In this document: positions 63,731 through 64,000 of the stretch, piece by piece
Layout: the number at the start of each line of letters is the position of its first letter
How positions within the stretch are numbered: the first letter of the stretch is position 1
DNA from: Aplysia californica
Taxonomy: Eukaryota; Mollusca; Gastropoda; Aplysiida; Aplysiidae
Length of the DNA stretch: 64,000 nucleotides
Reading direction: 5' to 3'
Assembly (NCBI RefSeq): GCF_000002075.1
Contig: NW_004797434.1
Coordinates: 513,368-577,367, forward strand
The notes under the pieces: generated by a model
The model's database searches: none
What the model saw: only the letters and a program-made list of their open reading frames with translations
What the model was told of the DNA's origin: nothing
Translations under genes and position numbers: made by a program

Positions 63731-64000
63731 GTAAGTTGTCATTTCTACAAGTTTCATGACTGGTTGAATGAGTAAGGATTGCAAGTCATGTAATCCATCT
63801 ATAGCATGTTTTGCATTTTCACTGTTAAAATGTTTTTGCGGAGAAATGTTTGTCACAATGGAATGGTGCATTGTTTTGACTAACGTTCTTAAATCTTAGT
63901 ATTCCAAATGGATTCCAGTGTCTGAAAGAACTTTTGCCTCAAAAGTGATGTAAAATTCAGAGAATGTTAAAAGAAAAATAATACTTTTTGGTGATCTTGT

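Overview
This is a gene-poor, repeat-rich, AT-rich animal nuclear window. GT-AG introns, tRNA-headed SINEs, LINE 3' ends, many MITEs and long CA, ATT and GA microsatellites all point to an invertebrate. Gene content and repeat style suggest a mollusc, probably a marine gastropod; that placement is inference.

Two host genes are readable, arranged head to head. On the minus strand, 52.1 kb down to 11.75 kb, is a gamma-secretase-activating protein (GSAP/PION) homologue. I could place 26 coding exons by matching splice sites, intron phase and protein similarity, including a 49-nt exon; they total about 2.85 kb of coding sequence (about 950 residues). The first coding exon is only tentative. Intron phases require at least one more exon between 33.50 and 32.46 kb, where a run of 486 Ns lies. 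On the plus strand, from about 54.4 kb and running off the right edge, is a class IIb deacetylase, closest to the first catalytic domain of HDAC6. It has a probable non-coding first exon, then eight coding exons giving 257 residues; the rest lies beyond base 64000. The 52.75-54.4 kb interval between the genes should hold both promoters. It contains a decayed Merlin/IS1595-type transposase, and a YY1-like box sits where the HDAC6 gene should begin.

Layout. 0.4-2.76 kb: a decayed satellite array with a monomer of about 174 bp, expanded by microsatellites. 2.8-11.7 kb: SINE, LINE and MITE debris downstream of GSAP, part of which may be its 3' UTR. 11.75-52.1 kb: GSAP exons in repeat-filled introns. 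52.1-54.4 kb: intergenic promoter region. 54.4-64 kb: HDAC6-like gene, with a degenerate telomere-like tract and a piggyBac deletion derivative in its first intron.

The repeats are the most unusual part. At least a dozen copies of one SINE (called SINE-A here) lie in GSAP introns, almost all in the sense orientation. Several put a tail containing TTACTAAAAC just upstream of a 3' splice site. SINE tails of two families share a stem whose two arms have changed together. TTAA-flanked piggyBac-type MITEs form several families, and two sit 5 and 13 nt inside a GSAP splice donor. Nested insertions can be ordered in time: SINE in SINE, MITE in SINE, MITE in MITE, and SINE in a duplicated GSAP pseudo-exon.

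Family names SINE-A to SINE-G are local labels. No database search was possible; family calls rest on remembered protein families and on comparison among copies within the window.
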